A stretch of DNA of 64,000 bases, from NCBI RefSeq assembly GCF_019744875.1, contig NZ_JAIETU010000006.1, forward strand, positions 482,757 through 546,756, given 5' to 3'. Source of the DNA: Hyphomicrobium sp. (GTDB lineage: Bacteria; Pseudomonadota; Alphaproteobacteria; Rhizobiales; Hyphomicrobiaceae). Positions 21,083 through 33,180 of this stretch are shown piece by piece. The position numbers and the translations under genes are program-made. The notes beneath the pieces are model-generated. The model did not search any database. It was not told the origin of the DNA and was given only the letters and a program-made list of their open reading frames with translations. Each line of letters starts with the position of its first letter. Within the stretch, counting starts at the first letter, position 1.

Positions 21083-21568
21083 ATGGCAACACAAGCGGGG
21101 TTCGATCCGAACGCTTTTGGTCCGTTCGGCGCGTTGTTTCAAAACTACGTTTCAGCCCTCGAGACGTTCAGCCAGGGGCGGTCGCCATTCGGAGACCTGC
21201 CGGGGTTCGACCCTCAGGCGATGGCCTCCCAGGTTACTGCACCGCTGAAGGTAGCGGCGCGCTGCCAGCTCGAAGTGATGGGGCTCGCCAATCGCCGCCT
21301 GCAAGCCTATCTGCAAACGCCGTCGCGTCTCGCGCTCTGCCGGACGCCGCACGATTTCCTCAATGAACAGATGGCGTTCTTCCACACGGCGATGGAGCAG
21401 TACGGCGAGAGCTCGCAGAAGATTACGGACGCCTGGGCGCATCTGATGCCGTCGTCGGCCGGAGCACGCATCGAGCGCGATTACATCAGCTTCAACAACG
21501 GCAGCGGCAAGGAACACGGCGCGCCCGTGAAGCAGGACGCCGCGACCAAGCAGCGACGCGTCGCCTGA
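21083..21568 (+). CDS. phasin family protein
   Basis: A 161-residue phasin, the amphipathic protein that coats polyhydroxyalkanoate granules. The central alpha-helical region (about residues 50-125, with VAARCQLEVMGLANRRLQAYLQ and FLNEQMAFFHTAMEQYGESSQKITDAWAHL) is typical of the alphaproteobacterial phasin family. The start is supported by AGGGAG. No PHA synthase gene is nearby, so the link to PHA is from family knowledge only. Confidence 0.8.
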   Translation: MATQAGFDPNAFGPFGALFQNYVSALETFSQGRSPFGDLPGFDPQAMASQVTAPLKVAARCQLEVMGLANRRLQAYLQTPSRLALCRTPHDFLNEQMAFFHTAMEQYGESSQKITDAWAHLMPSSAGARIERDYISFNNGSGKEHGAPVKQDAATKQRRVA

Positions 21569-21628
21569 GGCTTCGCAGTCTTGAATTCGACGCGCGTTGC
21601 AATGACTTAAGGCTTGCAGTCGGAATTC

Positions 21629-21653
21629 GCCGTCGCGAATGACCCGCGGCGGC
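21629..21653 (+). terminator. hairpin between phasin and ialB-like genes
   Basis: A 9-bp stem with one G-U pair (GCCGTCGCG, 21629-21637; CGCGGCGGC, 21645-21653) followed by TTTGG. It sits between convergent genes and may terminate the phasin transcript. Confidence 0.45.
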
Positions 21654-21663
21654 TTTGGCGTGC

Positions 21664-22290
21664 CTATTTCAGGGCGGCGAGACCCTCTCCGAAACCGGCA
21701 AGAGATATGGGAATGCCGATACCGGCTTCCTCGGTTTGGAAAATAATGAAGATGGCTGTTTTGCCGGTTTTGAGCTGCTCGATCAGCTTATCTTCGACAG
21801 TGACCTGAGCATAGCACGCAAAGGTATGGCAGCGCAGGAACGGCGCATGGCCGATGTCGGCGCCGTCAATCTTGAGGCCGACGCCCGGCGGCAGCAGGAT
21901 GCCCACGGGGGCGAACACGCGCAGCACCCTGACGCCGTTCGAGAACTGCTGGAAGTAGATCGTCAGGCCGACGTTCTGGCGGTCTTCGGCGGTGACGCTT
22001 TGCACGAGCGCGCAGGCTTCGTGCTTAGCGCCCGGCGGCGGCGGTTTGCAGACGTACTGCCAGTCGCCGTACTGACCCTTCACCGTGCCGTCGGCGAACT
22101 GAGGCGGGAGGGCTGCGGCCTTCGCCGACTCACCGGTCTCCGCTGCTCCGGCGAGCGCAGCGTCCGGCAGCAGTAATCCCGTGCTGAGCAGTCCCATTAT
22201 CGGCGCGTATAACGCGGCGCACAAAATACGTAAGGAGCGGAGAGCGGACAGGCGATGGCGCCCATGCGTCACGGCGTTGGTGTTGGGCAT
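21664..22290 (-). CDS. invasion-associated locus B (IalB) family protein
   Basis: A secreted or periplasmic IalB-like protein of 208 residues. The N-terminus has a long basic leader and a hydrophobic segment (ALYAPIMGLLSTGLLLPDAALA). The family pattern is clear: GQYGDWQYVCKPP...CALVQSV, the beta-rich VGLTIYFQQF and VLRVFAPVGILLPPGVGLKIDG, and a Cys pair in FLRCHTFACYAQV. IalB proteins are common in Hyphomicrobiales; a role in erythrocyte invasion applies to Bartonella and should not be transferred here. Confidence 0.85.
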   Translation of the reverse strand: MPNTNAVTHGRHRLSALRSLRILCAALYAPIMGLLSTGLLLPDAALAGAAETGESAKAAALPPQFADGTVKGQYGDWQYVCKPPPPGAKHEACALVQSVTAEDRQNVGLTIYFQQFSNGVRVLRVFAPVGILLPPGVGLKIDGADIGHAPFLRCHTFACYAQVTVEDKLIEQLKTGKTAIFIIFQTEEAGIGIPISLAGFGEGLAALK

Positions 22291-22773
22291 GTGTTTTTCA
22301 AAGGTCCCCGAAATGCGCGCCGATGCTGTCCTTCGACTGCCTGCAAACAGCGCATCCGCGGCTCTAGCGCACCGTCATCGTCTCGGCGAGGAAAAAGGCC
22401 AAAGTGGGACTCGGTGGTGCAACTCGTGCAGGTCGGCGACGGCCTGTGGTTGTGATGACGCTTCGGATCAGCGCGTGGAGCGTCGCGTCGATGTTGCGGC
22501 GCAATAGATATTGTCGGGCGATGCTGCGGCATTAAGCGGGGTTAGAGCGCAGAAAACTTGACTTGAGACGTGTTTGACGATTGTGCTCTCTGGTTTTGGG
22601 GGATTTCTGCCATAGGCGCACATTCGAGCAGTTGAATGTGGCGACATGGGGCCTTTTTGGGGGTCCCGTTCGGGCCGGCGCGCTGGCCGGGCAAGACGAT
22701 CGGCAAGATCGAACGAACCGAAACAAGGGAGATTCCCAGCACACCAGCTGGGACACGAACCGGGGAGCGGAGA
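22291..22773 (+). other. ctaC upstream region
   Basis: About 480 bp between the ialB-like gene and ctaC, with no gene-like frame. It must contain the oxidase promoter. TTGACT near 22558 and TTGACG near 22575 could be -35 elements, but I cannot pair them with a good -10 box. Confidence 0.4.
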
Positions 22774-25376
<2,603 letters not shown>

Positions 25377-25424
25377 TGTGATCGGCGGGGACGGAAGCCT
25401 CGCCGGCTACATTTCACGACACTC

Positions 25425-25452
25425 GGCGGCGGACGCTCACGCGTCCGCCGCC
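25425..25452 (+). terminator. intercistronic hairpin between ctaD and ctaB
   Basis: A perfect 12-bp stem (GGCGGCGGACGC, 25425-25436; GCGTCCGCCGCC, 25441-25452) with a TCAC loop, about 50 nt past the ctaD stop. There is no T run. Like the hairpin after ctaC, it may set lower expression of the downstream assembly genes. Confidence 0.5.
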
Positions 25453-25525
25453 ACCTCGAAGGCCGCAACACAGAATTGCGAGCGACACCTGCGGGGGCAA
25501 CCCGCGCCCGGGAGGACTGAAGCCA

Positions 25526-26455
25526 ATGACGACGTCTATCGCCGAAGGAACTCTCGACAGCCGGATCACCACGGCGGAGCCTTCGGTCAGTGATTTTCTC
25601 GAGCTGATGAAGCCGCGCGTGATGTCGCTCGTGGTCTTTACGTCGCTAGCCGGACTTTTTGCAGCGCCCGGCCAATTGCATCCGGTGCTGGCCGTGATCG
25701 CGGTCATCTGCATCGCCGTCGGCGCTGGCGCGTCGGGCGCTCTCAACATGTGGTACGACGCCGACATCGATGCGCGCATGGCGCGCACGGCGGCGCGGCC
25801 CATTCCGCGCGGTCGCGTGACCGCCGACGAAGCGCTGGCCTTCGGCTCGGTGCTGTCGGTCGTGTCGGTGCTGACGCTCGGCGTTCTGGTCAACTGGGTT
25901 GCGGGCGGGCTGCTCGCGCTCACCATCGCCTACTACGTGTTCTTCTATACGATGTGGCTGAAGCGGCGGACGCCGCAGAACATCGTGATCGGCGGGGCCG
26001 CGGGTTCGTTTCCTCCGATGATCGGCTGGGCTGCCGTGACCGGTGGCGTGTCGATTGAGAGCGTGCTCATGTTCCTCATCATCTTCATGTGGACGCCGCC
26101 GCATTTCTGGGCGCTCGCGCTTTATCGCTGCCGTGACTACGAGCGCGTCGGCGTGCCGATGCTGCCAGTGGTCGCTGGACCCGACGAGACGCGCCGGCAG
26201 ATCCTGCTCTATTCGCTCGCGCTCGTGCCGCTTGCCATCAGCCCTTACTTCATCGGGCTCGGCGGCATCGCGTATGCGGCCGTCTCCACGGTTCTCGGGC
26301 TGATCTTCCTCTATCTGGCTTTCAAGGTCTGGCGCGTGCGCGAAGGACGCGAAGGCGATCACGCGGCCAAGCAGCTCTTCGTGTTCTCGATCTTCTATCT
26401 GTTCCTCTTGTTCGCGGTGCTGCTCGGCGAGCACATCGCGCTCAAGTTCCAATAG
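25526..26455 (+). CDS. ctaB: protoheme IX farnesyltransferase (heme O synthase)
   Basis: A UbiA-family membrane prenyltransferase that converts heme B to heme O, precursor of heme A for CtaD. The first Asp-rich motif [15 protein letters not shown] and the second, [17 protein letters not shown], are present, with [16 protein letters not shown] near the N-terminus and about nine hydrophobic spans. It is 309 residues. A GGAGG lies upstream of the ATG. Its placement in the oxidase operon is standard. Confidence 0.97.
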   Translation: MTTSIAEGTLDSRITTAEPSVSDFLELMKPRVMSLVVFTSLAGLFAAPGQLHPVLAVIAVICIAVGAGASGALNMWYDADIDARMARTAARPIPRGRVTADEALAFGSVLSVVSVLTLGVLVNWVAGGLLALTIAYYVFFYTMWLKRRTPQNIVIGGAAGSFPPMIGWAAVTGGVSIESVLMFLIIFMWTPPHFWALALYRCRDYERVGVPMLPVVAGPDETRRQILLYSLALVPLAISPYFIGLGGIAYAAVSTVLGLIFLYLAFKVWRVREGREGDHAAKQLFVFSIFYLFLLFAVLLGEHIALKFQ

Positions 26456-26493
26456 TCTGGCTGACGTAGACAATCGAAGCGCAAGGAGACTCG

Positions 26494-26631
26494 GTGGCAG
26501 TGACGCAAGACCAGGACGAAAACACGAAGCGCCTTCAGCGCCAGCGTCTCCGTTCCGTGGCGATTGCGCTCGGTCTCGGCTTTCTCGTGCTGCTGTTCTA
26601 CGCGGCGACGATCGTGCGGATGGGAAACTAG
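26494..26631 (+). CDS. small oxidase-operon protein CtaF/CoxF-like
   Basis: A 45-residue single-span membrane protein. It starts at GTG 26494, preceded by AAGGAG, with a charged N-terminal half (QDQDENTKRLQRQRLR) and one hydrophobic helix (SVAIALGLGFLVLLFYAATIV), ending RMGN. Its position between ctaB and ctaG and this architecture match the tiny CoxF/CtaF proteins of Hyphomicrobiales oxidase operons. The function is not well established; it may be an accessory or assembly factor. Confidence 0.8.
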   Translation: MAVTQDQDENTKRLQRQRLRSVAIALGLGFLVLLFYAATIVRMGN

Positions 26632-26703
26632 TTTTGTTCGGTCGCGCTTCGATCGAGACGGGTTCTACCGGATCAGAAGCGCTTCAACCGGCCAGGAGTT
26701 GAC

Positions 26704-27342
26704 GTGACGGCAGACGACGACAGCACAAGGCCCGCTCCGGCGGCCAAAGGCGTAAAGCCCGATCCCGTACGGCGCGGCACCAACCGCGGCGTCGTGCTGA
26801 CGTGCGTCGTGGCGCTGCTGGCCATGGGCGGAATGACGTGGGCGGCCGTGCCGCTCTATCGGCTGTTCTGCCAGGTGACGGGCTACGGCGGCACGACCAT
26901 GCGCGCCGACAAGGCGCCGGACGCTGTCGGCCAGCGCAAGATCATCATCCGTTTCGACGCCAACGTGTCGCCCGGCATGGCCTGGGAGTTCCAGCCCGTG
27001 CAGCGGACGATGGAGGTCAAGGTTGGCGAGAACGCGCTGGCCTTCTACAAGGCGCACAATACGTCGGCGCATGCCATCACGGGGTCGGCGACCTACAACG
27101 TATCGCCGGATATCGCGGGGGCGTATTTCAGCAAGATCGAGTGCTTCTGCTTTACGGAGCAAACGCTTGCAGCCGGCGAGAGCGTCGAGATGCCGTTGTC
27201 GTTCTTCGTCGATCCTTCGATCGAGAACGACCGCGATGCGTCGCTCGTGAAAGAGATCACGCTGTCCTACACCTTCTATCCGATCGACGGGACCGGGGCG
27301 AAAGCCGAGGTCAAGACGGGCGAGGCGGGAAAGGGCGGATGA
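26704..27342 (+). CDS. ctaG: cytochrome c oxidase copper chaperone CtaG (Cox11-like)
   Basis: Delivers copper to the CuB centre of CtaD. A cytoplasmic N-terminus and one membrane helix (GVVLTCVVALLAMGGMTWAAVPLY) are followed by a periplasmic domain with the copper-binding CFCF motif (KIECFCFTEQ). The start is GTG at 26704. It is 212 residues, normal for the family. The stop overlaps a possible small frame by ATGA. Confidence 0.95.
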   Translation: MTADDDSTRPAPAAKGVKPDPVRRGTNRGVVLTCVVALLAMGGMTWAAVPLYRLFCQVTGYGGTTMRADKAPDAVGQRKIIIRFDANVSPGMAWEFQPVQRTMEVKVGENALAFYKAHNTSAHAITGSATYNVSPDIAGAYFSKIECFCFTEQTLAAGESVEMPLSFFVDPSIENDRDASLVKEITLSYTFYPIDGTGAKAEVKTGEAGKGG

Positions 27343-27458
27343 GTTTTTCCGGTGACGGGCACTCGTCGCCGGTACGAGACGAACGGATCGAAGCGTTCCG
27401 CCGATTGGCGCTGGACCTTCGATCTGACGGAACCCCGGGGCCGCAAGCCTCGGGTTAA
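27339..27458 (+). CDS. possible 39-residue protein overlapping ctaG
   Basis: A short frame starting with an ATG that overlaps the ctaG stop (ATGA) and preceded by an AAGGGCGG. The product is hydrophilic and begins MSFSGDGHSSPVRDERIEAFRRLALDLR, with one amphipathic helix. A GC-rich hairpin (about 27437-27459) covers its end. No family is recognised and it may not be expressed; it is listed because of the coupling-type overlap. Confidence 0.3.
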   Translation: MSFSGDGHSSPVRDERIEAFRRLALDLRSDGTPGPQASG

Positions 27459-27565
27459 AGGACGGGCCGAGACACGCGCCGCCGAACTGATCTTCTGGGA
27501 TCATGGGCGCGGGGCGTGAGGAGGCCGGGGGAAAATAAAGCGAACGGGGATTTACGGAGACGAAA

Positions 27566-28525
27566 ATGGCCCAAGCGCACGGCAAGCAACACGACTATCA
27601 CCTGCTCGACCCGAGCCCGTGGCCGATTACGGCTTCGCTCTCGGCGTTCGTGACGGCCATCGGAGCGGTCATCTGGATGCGCTCTCTGGGCGAAGGCGCA
27701 ACCGGCCTGTTCGGCGTGCACGGACCTTGGGTTTTCGCCCTCGGCTTCCTGGGTCTCGTCGGCACGGCCACCCTGTGGTGGCGCGACGTCATCATCGAAG
27801 CGAACCGCGGCGACCATACGCCGGTCGTGCAGCTGCACCTCCGTTACGGCGTTCTGCTGTTCATCGCGTCGGAAGTGATGTTCTTCGTGGCCTGGTTCTG
27901 GGCCTACTTCGACTTCGCGTTGTTCCCGGCTGACATCTATACGCCCGACAACGTCAAGGAAGCGCTCGGCATGGTTCAGCGCAACACGCTGTTCGGCGGA
28001 CAGTGGCCGCCGGTGCCGGTCGAGTCGACCGATGCCGTCATTCCCGCCACGGGCGCGCCCGTCAACGGCTACTTCAAGGGCACGTTCGACCCTTGGGGCA
28101 TTCCGTTCGTCAACACGCTGATCCTGCTCCTGTCGGGCGTCACCGTGACGTGGGCGCACCACGCGCTGCTCAAGAACGATCGCCGCGGTCTCGTGCTCGG
28201 CCTTCTCGCCACCGTCATCCTCGGCGCCATCTTCACCGCGCTGCAGGCTTACGAGTACATGCACGCCGCCTTCACCTTCGGCGGTCACGCCTACGGCTCG
28301 GCGTTCTTCATGGCGACCGGCTTCCACGGCGCGCACGTCATCATCGGCACGATCTTCCTGCTCGTGTGCCTGGTGCGTGCAATTCGTGGCGCCTTCACGC
28401 CGCAGCAGCATTTCGGTTTCGAAGCCGCTGCCTGGTACTGGCACTTCGTCGACGTCGTCTGGCTGTTCCTGTTCGCCTCCATCTACATCTGGGGCGCAGG
28501 CGCTAACCCGGGCGTTGGCCACTAA
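27566..28525 (+). CDS. ctaE: cytochrome c oxidase subunit III
   Basis: The seven-helix subunit III of aa3 oxidase. Family regions: [53 protein letters not shown], and near the C-terminus [21 protein letters not shown] loop around residues 125-170 between helices is longer than in mitochondrial COX3. It is 319 residues. ACGGAG precedes the ATG. Confidence 0.97.
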   Translation: MAQAHGKQHDYHLLDPSPWPITASLSAFVTAIGAVIWMRSLGEGATGLFGVHGPWVFALGFLGLVGTATLWWRDVIIEANRGDHTPVVQLHLRYGVLLFIASEVMFFVAWFWAYFDFALFPADIYTPDNVKEALGMVQRNTLFGGQWPPVPVESTDAVIPATGAPVNGYFKGTFDPWGIPFVNTLILLLSGVTVTWAHHALLKNDRRGLVLGLLATVILGAIFTALQAYEYMHAAFTFGGHAYGSAFFMATGFHGAHVIIGTIFLLVCLVRAIRGAFTPQQHFGFEAAAWYWHFVDVVWLFLFASIYIWGAGANPGVGH

Positions 28526-28554
28526 GGCTTTGCCGGTGGATCTAGGAACGAGCG

Positions 28555-28590
28555 AGGGGCTGGACTTGCGTCCGGCCCCTTTGCATTTCA
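28555..28590 (+). terminator. terminator after ctaE
   Basis: An 11-bp stem with one G-U pair (AGGGGCTGGAC, 28555-28565; GTCCGGCCCCT, 28570-28580), a 4-nt loop and a T-rich tail (TTGCATTT). It would end the structural oxidase transcript, with partial readthrough into DUF983 and SURF1. Confidence 0.6.
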
Positions 28591-28630
28591 GGCATCGCCT
28601 CGCAGACGCGGCGAGCATCCGGGAGGGGTC

Positions 28631-29035
28631 ATGACCGGGCAAGACGAGCGACATGCCGGGACGTCGGGCGGACGTGGGTTGCCGGGCGTGCTTCTGTCGG
28701 GGCTGCTGGCGCGGTGCCCGCGCTGCGGGGGCGGCGCGTTGTTCCGGAACGGGCTGATGCTGCGGCCGAAGTGCGAGAGATGCGACCTCGACTATGCGTT
28801 CATCGACACCGGAGACGGCCCGGCGGTGTTTGCAATCCTCATCCTCGGGTTCGTGGTGCTCGGGGCGGCGCTGTTCGTGGAGTTCAGGTTCGGGCCTCCG
28901 GTCTGGGTCCATGCGCTGTTGTGGGGCATTCTCACGCCGTTGTTCGCGTTCGCGCTGCTGAGATTTCTCAAGGCGACGCTGATCGGACTGCAATGGCTGC
29001 ACAAGGCGGAAGAGGGCCGGCTGGCGAAGGACTGA
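28631..29035 (+). CDS. DUF983 family membrane protein
   Basis: A 134-residue protein with two CxxC pairs (CPRCGGG and CERCDLD) that look like a small zinc ribbon, followed by two hydrophobic segments (VFAILILGFVVLGAALFVEF and HALLWGILTPLFAFALLRFL). DUF983 genes commonly sit between ctaE and SURF1 in alphaproteobacteria, so a role in oxidase biogenesis is likely but unproven. GGGAGGGG precedes the ATG. Confidence 0.85.
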   Translation: MTGQDERHAGTSGGRGLPGVLLSGLLARCPRCGGGALFRNGLMLRPKCERCDLDYAFIDTGDGPAVFAILILGFVVLGAALFVEFRFGPPVWVHALLWGILTPLFAFALLRFLKATLIGLQWLHKAEEGRLAKD

Positions 29036-29038
29036 AGC

Positions 29039-29803
29039 ATGACGACGGAGAACAGCGCGGGCGCGCTCGCCGGGTGGCGCAGCCTGTTGTGGCCGGGACT
29101 GATGACGCTCGTGTCGCTGCCGATCCTGATCGGGCTCGGCGTCTGGCAGCTCGAGCGGCTGGCGTGGAAGGAAGGGCTGATCGCCTCGATCGCGGCAGAG
29201 GTCGGCAAGGCGCCGCTGCCCTTGGAACAGCCGGCAGATGCGTGGAAGACGCTCGAAACAGAAGAATATCGCCCGGTGTCGGTCAGGGGGCGTTTCCGGC
29301 ATGCGGATGAGCGCCACCTCTTCGCGTCGGCCGACGGGGCAACAGGCTGGCACGTCTACACGCCGCTCGAGACCGAGGGCGGCCATGTGCTGTTCGTCAA
29401 TCGCGGCTTCGTGCCCGACACGATGAAGGACGCGGCAACGCGCGCATCGGGGCAGGTGGACGGCGTGGTGGAGGTACGTGGGCTTTTGCGCAAGCCCGGC
29501 GTCCACGGCTGGTTCGAGCCGGACGCGGACCTCGCCCGCAACGTCTGGTATTGGCGCGATCTCCCGGGGTTGACGGCGTCGCTCGGCAGCGATGTCGATC
29601 CGGCCAAGGTGCTGCCGTTCTTCGTCGATGCGCTGGCCGAGCCGGCCAATCCCGGCGGCTGGCCGAAGGGCGGCGTGACGCGGCTCGAAATCCCCAATCG
29701 CCACATGGAATACGCGCTGACGTGGTTTGGTCTAGCGGCTACGCTGGTGGTGATTTTCGCGGTTTTTGCCTGGCCGCGGCTGGGGCGCCGGAGCGCGCCT
29801 TGA
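29039..29803 (+). CDS. SURF1 family oxidase assembly protein
   Basis: A heme-delivery or assembly factor for CtaD. Two membrane helices flank a periplasmic domain: one at the N-terminus (LMTLVSLPILIGLGVWQLERL, with the conserved GxWQ motif) and one at the C-terminus (YALTWFGLAATLVVIFAVFAW). Other family marks are YRPVSVRGRF, VNRGFVPD and NRHMEYALTWFGLA. It starts 3 nt after the DUF983 stop. Confidence 0.93.
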   Translation: MTTENSAGALAGWRSLLWPGLMTLVSLPILIGLGVWQLERLAWKEGLIASIAAEVGKAPLPLEQPADAWKTLETEEYRPVSVRGRFRHADERHLFASADGATGWHVYTPLETEGGHVLFVNRGFVPDTMKDAATRASGQVDGVVEVRGLLRKPGVHGWFEPDADLARNVWYWRDLPGLTASLGSDVDPAKVLPFFVDALAEPANPGGWPKGGVTRLEIPNRHMEYALTWFGLAATLVVIFAVFAWPRLGRRSAP

Positions 29804-29879
29804 TCCCGGGCGGGGCGACCGTTACAGCGTTAGAATGGCCGCGCGCCATGGCGGCCCTACAACCCAGGATTTCGAAGAC

Positions 29880-31289
29880 GTGACCTACATCTCCACCCGG
29901 GGCGAAGCGCTTTCGCTGACGTTCGAAGACGTGCTGCTCAACGGTCTCGCGCGTGACGGCGGCCTCTATCTGCCGGACGTCTGGCCGACGCTTTCGGCCG
30001 AGACCATCGCGGGCTTCGCCGGAAAGCCGTTCGCGGACGTCGCGACCGAGGTGATCCTGCCGTTCACGCAGGGCTCCATCGATCGCGCCACGCTGCATGA
30101 GATGGCGGCCGATGCCTACAGCCGGTTCGATCATCCTGCCGTGACGCCGCTGGTGCAGATCGATCGCAACCGGTGGGTGCTCGAACTGTTTCACGGCCCG
30201 ACGCTGGCGTTCAAGGACGTCGCGATGCAGCTCCTGGCGCGGCTCATGGATCATGCGCTGTCAAAGCGGGGACAGCGCGCGACCATCGTCGGCGCGACGT
30301 CCGGCGATACGGGCGGGGCGGCGGTCGAAGCTTTCCGCGGCTCGAAGCGTGTGGACGTGATTGTGCTGTTTCCAGATGGGCGCGTCTCGGATGTTCAGCG
30401 CCGCATGATGACGACGCCGACGGACGCCAACGTGCACGCGGTCGCCATCAAGGGCACGTTCGACGATTGCCAGGCGCTCGTGAAGGCGATGTTCAACGAT
30501 CACGCCTTCCGCGATCGGATGAGCCTGTCGGGCGTCAACTCGATCAACTGGGCGCGCATCGTGGCGCAGGTGACGTACTATTTCGTCGCCGCGGCTGCGC
30601 TCGGCGCGCCGCACCGGCCGATGCGGTTCGCCGTGCCGACCGGAAATTTCGGCGACATCCTGGCCGGCTGGGTGGCGAAGCGCATGGGGCTGCCGATCGA
30701 CCAGCTCGTGATTGCGTCGAACGCCAACGACATCCTGCCGCGCGCGCATGCGACCGGCGTGTACGAGATGCGCTCGGTCGTGGAAACCTCGTCGCCGTCG
30801 ATGGACATTCAGATCTCATCGAACTTCGAGCGCTTTCTGTTCGAGGCGTCGGGCCGGGACGCGGGGTTCATTCGCGGGGCGATGGGTGCGCTCTCGCAGG
30901 GCGGCCGGTTCGAGCTCGGCGCGGCCGCAAAGCCGTTCGCGACGGAGTTCGGTGCGGTGGCGGCCGACGAGGCGCTCGTGGCGGAGACGATCCGACGGAC
31001 CAGGGCGGCAACGGGCTACCTGCTCGATCCGCATACCGCCTGCGGCGTGGCGGCGCTCGAAGCGGCGTCGCCGCAATCGGCGAGCCCCGGCATCGTGCTT
31101 TCGACGGCGCATCCGGCCAAGTTCCCCGACGCGATGGAGAAGATCACCGGCGTGCGTCCCGCGTTGCCGCCCCGGCTCTCGACGCTGCTCGATGCGCCCG
31201 AGCGGTTCGAGGTGCTCGACAACGATGCCGCGGCGGTCAAGGCGTTCGTCGAACGGGCCGCGCGTCCGGCTACGGCTGGTGCGCAATGA
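29880..31289 (+). CDS. thrC: threonine synthase
   Basis: A PLP enzyme converting O-phosphohomoserine to threonine. I choose GTG at 29880 because it gives the standard N-terminus VTYISTRGEALSLTFEDV; an ATG at 29835 adds 15 atypical residues. PLP-Lys lies in GPTLAFKDVAMQ, and the phosphate-binding loop is TSGDTGGAA. It is 469 residues, typical of the long (class II) form. Its stop overlaps the next ATG. Homoserine kinase (thrB) is at 42844-43812, in a separate cluster. Confidence 0.95.
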   Translation: MTYISTRGEALSLTFEDVLLNGLARDGGLYLPDVWPTLSAETIAGFAGKPFADVATEVILPFTQGSIDRATLHEMAADAYSRFDHPAVTPLVQIDRNRWVLELFHGPTLAFKDVAMQLLARLMDHALSKRGQRATIVGATSGDTGGAAVEAFRGSKRVDVIVLFPDGRVSDVQRRMMTTPTDANVHAVAIKGTFDDCQALVKAMFNDHAFRDRMSLSGVNSINWARIVAQVTYYFVAAAALGAPHRPMRFAVPTGNFGDILAGWVAKRMGLPIDQLVIASNANDILPRAHATGVYEMRSVVETSSPSMDIQISSNFERFLFEASGRDAGFIRGAMGALSQGGRFELGAAAKPFATEFGAVAADEALVAETIRRTRAATGYLLDPHTACGVAALEAASPQSASPGIVLSTAHPAKFPDAMEKITGVRPALPPRLSTLLDAPERFEVLDNDAAAVKAFVERAARPATAGAQ

Positions 31290-32581
31290 CGACGCAGATC
31301 ACGCGTCTCGGCAACGGACTGACCATCGTCACCGACACCATGACGCATGTCGAGACGACATCGCTCGGCATCTGGGTCGGTGTCGGCGCGCGCCACGAGC
31401 AGCCGGCGGAAAACGGCATCTCGCATTTTCTCGAGCACATGTCGTTCAAGGGAACGGCGACGCGCTCCGCGCAGGCGATTGCCGAAGAGATCGAGGCGGT
31501 CGGCGGCGAATTGAACGCGGCGACGGGGCTCGAAACGACGGCCTACTTTGCTCGCGTCCTCAAGGGCGACGAGGGCGTCTCGATGGAGCTGATCGCCGAC
31601 ATTCTGCTCAATTCGAGTTTTTCGTCGGACGAACTCGAGCGTGAGCGCGAGGTCATCCTGCAGGAGATCGCCTCGACCCGCGACATGCCCGACGACATCG
31701 CGTTCGAGCTCGTCAACGAGGCGGCCTATCCGGGCCAGGCGGTCGGCCGCCCGATCCTCGGGCCCGCGGCGAACGTCAAACGGTTCTCGCCGGGCGACCT
31801 TTCGGCCTTTCTCGCCACCCACTATCTGCCCGGCTCGATGGTACTGTCGATCGTTGGGGACGTGCAGCACGAGACGCTCGTTCGCCACGCTGAGGCCCTA
31901 TTCGGCGGGCTCACTTCGAAGCTCGTGAAAGCCCAGGAAGCAGCGCACTACCAGGGCGGAGTCCGGTGGCATCCCAAGCGCTTCGAACAGAGCCATCTGG
32001 TGCTCGGGTTCGAGGCGCCGTCCTATCGTGATCAAGCGTACTTTACGGCGCAGGTGTTCTCGGGGCTCTTGGGTGGGGGCATGTCGTCCCGGTTGTTCCA
32101 GGAAGCCCGCGAGAAGCGGGGGCTGTGCTATTCGATCTATTCGTCCGCGTGGAGCCTTAACGATACCGGGGTTCTGGCGGTGCATGCGGCGACGGGACCC
32201 GAAATGATGGCCAGCCTCATCGACATTACGTGCGGCGAGTTCGAGGATGTGGCGCGGCGCGGTCCGTCGACAGCAGAACTCAACCGGGCGAAAGCCCAGC
32301 TCAAGGCAGGGCTGCTAATGAGTCTCGAATCGTCATCGGCTCGCGCCGAGCAGATGGCCCGGCATCTGTTGGCGCACGGACGTATCATCGACCGTGACGA
32401 GTTGATCCAGAATGTCGACGCCGTGAGCGTCGAGGACGTCGGCCGATTTGCGCAACTCGTGCTCGCGCGGCCTCCGTCCGTGGCCGTCGTTGGCGCCGGC
32501 AAGGCGTCGCAACGGCTCGCAGTGCAAGCCGCCGACCGCGTCGCGCGCGGTTCGGCAAGCGCGGAGGCGAAGATAGCCTGA
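31286..32581 (+). CDS. M16 family zinc metallopeptidase (processing-peptidase-like)
   Basis: A 431-residue pitrilysin-family protease related to mitochondrial processing peptidase beta. The inverted zinc motif HFLEH is at about residues 47-51, with the distal Glu in the later ELERERE helix. The C-terminal half holds the substrate-groove RLFQEAREKRGLCYSIYS motif. ATGA overlaps thrC. It is a common neighbour of thrC in alphaproteobacteria; its natural substrates are unknown. Confidence 0.92.
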   Translation: MTTQITRLGNGLTIVTDTMTHVETTSLGIWVGVGARHEQPAENGISHFLEHMSFKGTATRSAQAIAEEIEAVGGELNAATGLETTAYFARVLKGDEGVSMELIADILLNSSFSSDELEREREVILQEIASTRDMPDDIAFELVNEAAYPGQAVGRPILGPAANVKRFSPGDLSAFLATHYLPGSMVLSIVGDVQHETLVRHAEALFGGLTSKLVKAQEAAHYQGGVRWHPKRFEQSHLVLGFEAPSYRDQAYFTAQVFSGLLGGGMSSRLFQEAREKRGLCYSIYSSAWSLNDTGVLAVHAATGPEMMASLIDITCGEFEDVARRGPSTAELNRAKAQLKAGLLMSLESSSARAEQMARHLLAHGRIIDRDELIQNVDAVSVEDVGRFAQLVLARPPSVAVVGAGKASQRLAVQAADRVARGSASAEAKIA

Positions 32582-33180
32582 TGGCGTTCCTGAGGGCCGG
32601 AAACTCGTCGGAGTGGGCGGTCATTCAGGGCCGCGGCGTCTGGCTGCGCCCGCCGCTCATGAGCGATTACGGTCCTTGGGCGGAACTGCGCGCGCAGGGC
32701 CGCGCGCATCTCGTGCCGTGGGAGCCGGCCTGGCCGCGCGATGACCTGACGAGAAGCGCCTATCGTCGCCGCATCCGCCACTACCAGCGCGAGGCTCGCG
32801 ATGATCTCGGCTATGCGTTCCTGATTTTCGACAGTGACAGCGAGCGGCTCATCGGCGGGCTCACGCTCTCCAACGTGCGTCGCGGCGTCACGCAGTCTGC
32901 CATGCTCGGCTATTGGCTCGGGTTGCCTCACGTGGGCAAGGGCTTCATGACGCGCGCCGTCACCGCCGTGCTGCCGCATGCGTTCGAGCAGCTTCGTCTG
33001 CATCGCGTCGAGGCGGCTGCGCAGCCGACCAACCAGCGCTCCGTGGGCGTTCTCAAGCGGGCGGGCTTCGTCGAGGAAGGCCTCGCAAGGCGCTATCTCA
33101 AGATCAATGGCGTGTGGCAGGATCACCTCGTGTTCGCGATCCTCGCCGAGGATTGGATGGCGCGAGAGGTCCAATCGTGA
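32581..33180 (+). CDS. GNAT acetyltransferase, RimJ-like
   Basis: A 199-residue GNAT enzyme resembling RimJ, the ribosomal-protein S5 N-acetyltransferase. Family features: RGVWLRPPLMSDYGPWAELR, FLIFDSDSERLIGGLTLSNV, the acetyl-CoA loop LGLPHVGKGFMTRAV, and VEAAAQPTNQRSVGVLKRAGF. Its ATG overlaps the protease stop by one base (TGATG) and its own stop overlaps the next GTG. The actual acceptor cannot be told from sequence. Confidence 0.88.
   Translation: MAFLRAGNSSEWAVIQGRGVWLRPPLMSDYGPWAELRAQGRAHLVPWEPAWPRDDLTRSAYRRRIRHYQREARDDLGYAFLIFDSDSERLIGGLTLSNVRRGVTQSAMLGYWLGLPHVGKGFMTRAVTAVLPHAFEQLRLHRVEAAAQPTNQRSVGVLKRAGFVEEGLARRYLKINGVWQDHLVFAILAEDWMAREVQS

Noticed and set aside
27455..29704. 749-codon minus-strand frame opposite ctaE, DUF983 and SURF1
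   Set aside because: It runs against three well-supported genes and codes only low-complexity charged sequence.
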